Shown: positions 6,095 through 7,111 of the stretch, in pieces
Numbering within the stretch: the stretch's first letter is position 1
Layout of the letters: every line of letters starts with the position of its first letter
From: Bog-756 sp043784065
GTDB taxonomy: Bacteria; Actinomycetota; Acidimicrobiia; Acidimicrobiales; RAAP-2
Assembly: GCA_043784065.1 (NCBI GenBank)
Contig: JAYVYR010000224.1
Location: forward strand, 1-7,111
Direction of reading: 5' to 3'
Length of the DNA: 7,111 nucleotides
Made by a program: the position numbers and the translations under genes
Notes under the pieces: model-generated
What the model was told of the DNA's origin: nothing
The model's database searches: none
What the model saw: the letters and a program-made list of their open reading frames with translations, nothing else

Positions 6095-6124
6095 CCCTAG
6101 CAGGCAATTGGCACATTGCTAGGG
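6095..6124. promoter_or_regulatory. Perfect 8-bp inverted repeat overlapping the DUF3097 -10 box, candidate operator
   Basis: CCCTAGCA (6095-6102) and TGCTAGGG (6117-6124) are exact inverted copies separated by 14 bp. The centre-to-centre spacing of the arms is 22 bp, about two helical turns, which suits a dimeric DNA-binding protein. The right arm covers five of the six bases of the candidate -10 hexamer TAGGGT (6120-6125), so occupancy would block transcription. A role as an RNA hairpin is possible only if transcription begins further upstream. Confidence 0.45.
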
Positions 6125-6125
6125 T
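6120..6125 (+). promoter_or_regulatory. Candidate -10 box for leaderless DUF3097 transcript
   Basis: TAGGGT matches TANNNT and ends seven bases before the in-frame GTG at 6133-6135. That spacing lies between those seen at the dehydrogenase (eight bases) and mutase (six bases) starts. There is no clear -35 and no Shine-Dalgarno. Confidence 0.4.
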
Positions 6126-6132
6126 CCTCGGG

Positions 6133-6999
6133 GTGGCCACCCGAGACCCCCGAAACCCCCGAGACCCCCGATCACCACGTCGGTCTTCGGGCATCCTGTC
6201 CGGGCCCATCGACGCCCCGCCAGCCGACAAACTGGCCGCCACGTACCCCAAGGTGCGAGCCGTGCCCGGCATGGCACTGATCCACCGGGCAAGCGGGTTC
6301 AGCGGATCCCTGGTCCGCCTGGAGGGCGGAGGTGTAGAGCTCCGGGGCCAGACCGGCCTGGTGCGGGTCTTTCGGCTCGCCCCCGGTGCCTTCGCCTGTG
6401 GCGGCAAGGCGGTAAGCCTGATCAAGCCGCCGAACTCCGGGCCTTCCCGAACGCCGACCATCACTGCGTCCGGTTCCACGTCCGTGGCCGATACTCCTGC
6501 CCGGGTGGCCAGGGCAGGGCGCATCTGGGTCGAGGGAATCCACGACGCCGAACTGGTCGAGCGGGTGTGGGGTGATGACCTGCGCATCGAGGGTGTGGTG
6601 GTTGAGCGCCTCGACGGGATCGACCACCTGGATCGGGCCATCGTCGAGTTCCGGCCCGGGCCGGCCCGTCGATTAGGGATTCTTGTCGACCACCTCGTCG
6701 AAGGGAGCAAAGAATCGCGGATCACCCGGGAACTCCGCCAGGACGACGTCCTTGTGACAGGAACCCCGTTCGTCGATGTGTGGCAGGCCGTGCAGCCCTC
6801 GGTAGTGGGAATCGAGGCGTGGCCCCCTATCCCGATGGGCACCGAATGGAAAGCCGGAGTGTGCGAGGTGCTCGGCTTCGGCGACCCGCCGGCGGCGTGG
6901 CGGCGGATTCTGGCGTCAGTGTCCAGCTACGCCGACCTCGAACCGGCCCTGGTCGGGGCAGTCGAGCGGCTGATCGACTTCGTGACCGCAACAGACTGA
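6133..6999 (+). CDS. DUF3097-family protein of unknown function, with Toprim-like core
   Basis: From GTG 6133 this is a 288-residue protein. I recognise the actinobacterial DUF3097 family from RIWVEGIHDAELVERVWGDD (130-149), RRLGILVDHLVEGSKESRI (179-197), PFVDVWQAVQP (212-222), GIEAWP (226-231), WKAGVC (239-244) and SYADLEPAL (265-273). The N-terminal part (about 47-97) is a small beta-rich region with SGFSGSLVRLEG and GLVRVFRL. No function is established to my knowledge. VEG-x-x-D-A followed by a strand ending in an Asp before a G-x-K-E-x-R-I segment resembles Toprim domains such as RNase M5; this is inference. The frame remains open upstream to GTG 6016 (327 residues). I prefer 6133 because codons between 6016 and 6132 end in G/C only about 23 times of 39 and include ATA, CTA and AGG. 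That stretch also holds three perfect inverted repeats, and a -10-like box precedes 6133 at leaderless spacing. It is probably cytosolic: no signal peptide or membrane segment is seen. Confidence 0.88.
   Translation: MATRDPRNPRDPRSPRRSSGILSGPIDAPPADKLAATYPKVRAVPGMALIHRASGFSGSLVRLEGGGVELRGQTGLVRVFRLAPGAFACGGKAVSLIKPPNSGPSRTPTITASGSTSVADTPARVARAGRIWVEGIHDAELVERVWGDDLRIEGVVVERLDGIDHLDRAIVEFRPGPARRLGILVDHLVEGSKESRITRELRQDDVLVTGTPFVDVWQAVQPSVVGIEAWPPIPMGTEWKAGVCEVLGFGDPPAAWRRILASVSSYADLEPALVGAVERLIDFVTATD
6142..6168 (+). repeat. 9-bp tandem repeat encoding Arg-Asp/Asn-Pro
   Basis: Three in-frame copies of CGAGACCCC (the middle one CGAAACCCC) at 6142-6150, 6151-6159 and 6160-6168 encode RDP-RNP-RDP. 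A degenerate fourth unit (Arg-Ser-Pro) follows. It falls at residues 4-12 of the DUF3097 protein counted from GTG 6133, ahead of the conserved domain, in a likely disordered tail. Copy number could vary between strains. Confidence 0.7.
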
Positions 7000-7053
7000 T
7001 CGATCTCGGCGTTCGACAAGACCCGGCTCAACCCCCGGTCCAGGGGCGGTCAC

Positions 7054-7086
7054 GCCGGGTGGTGGCCGGTCGGGTCCACCACCGGC
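7054..7086 (+). terminator. Bulged hairpin downstream of the DUF3097 gene, possible terminator
   Basis: GGTGGTGG (7058-7065) pairs perfectly with CCACCACC (7076-7083). Beyond a single bulged G at 7057, three more pairs (GCC 7054-7056 with GGC 7084-7086) extend the stem to 11 bp around a 10-nt loop. It begins 54 bp after the stop at 6997-6999. No T-tract follows. Apart from this hairpin I see nothing else recognisable in the final 112 bases. Confidence 0.45.
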
Positions 7087-7111
7087 CGCTGAACCGCCAA
7101 GCGGGCGGGCC

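Noticed and set aside
5970..6842. Minus-strand open frame of 290 codons over the DUF3097 gene
   Set aside because: It is Ser/Thr/Arg/Pro-rich with no recognisable motif and overlaps a conserved family on the other strand.

Overview
The window is GC-rich (roughly two-thirds G+C by eye), densely coding DNA with strong G/C third-position preference. The most lineage-specific gene is a DUF3097-type protein, a family I know essentially from Actinomycetota. With it are an actinobacterial-style 3-hydroxybutyryl-CoA dehydrogenase, an ethylmalonyl-CoA mutase and apparently leaderless promoters. I infer an actinomycetote, possibly of the Acidimicrobiia or a related marine or soil lineage; the class is a guess. 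There is no sign of phage, IS element, CRISPR array, tRNA or rRNA.

Layout: (1) Positions 1-842 (+) hold two tandem cyclophilin-type peptidyl-prolyl isomerases. The first is cut by the left edge. They are separated by 68 bp containing a weak hairpin plus T-tract, a 12-bp tandem repeat and a strong Shine-Dalgarno. (2) Positions 895-2868 (-) form a two-gene unit: an HSL-type alpha/beta hydrolase followed by a peptidase-S51/cyanophycinase-like protein with a variant nucleophile motif. It converges on the cyclophilins across a 52-bp gap holding an 8-bp-stem hairpin. (3) Positions 2989-5937 (+), divergent from the hydrolase, hold 3-hydroxybutyryl-CoA dehydrogenase and then an ethylmalonyl-CoA mutase carrying its own B12 domain. 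Each has a -10-like hexamer at leaderless spacing. (4) Positions 5938-6132 are an inverted-repeat-rich intergenic region. (5) Positions 6133-6999 (+) encode the DUF3097 protein, and a bulged hairpin follows.

The dehydrogenase and mutase fit one metabolic theme: C4-CoA chemistry feeding the ethylmalonyl-CoA pathway for acetyl-CoA assimilation (acetoacetyl-CoA to 3-hydroxybutyryl-CoA, then after crotonyl-CoA carboxylation, ethylmalonyl-CoA to methylsuccinyl-CoA). The carboxylase/reductase (Ccr) is not in the window. The dehydrogenase has a Ser-Arg pair where NAD enzymes usually have an acidic residue, suggesting NADPH use. The most interesting items are the DUF3097 protein, whose core looks like a divergent Toprim domain, and the structured region before it, where a perfect 8-bp inverted repeat overlaps a candidate leaderless promoter. 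I found no clear evidence of a wholly new multi-gene system; most of the window is ordinary core metabolism.
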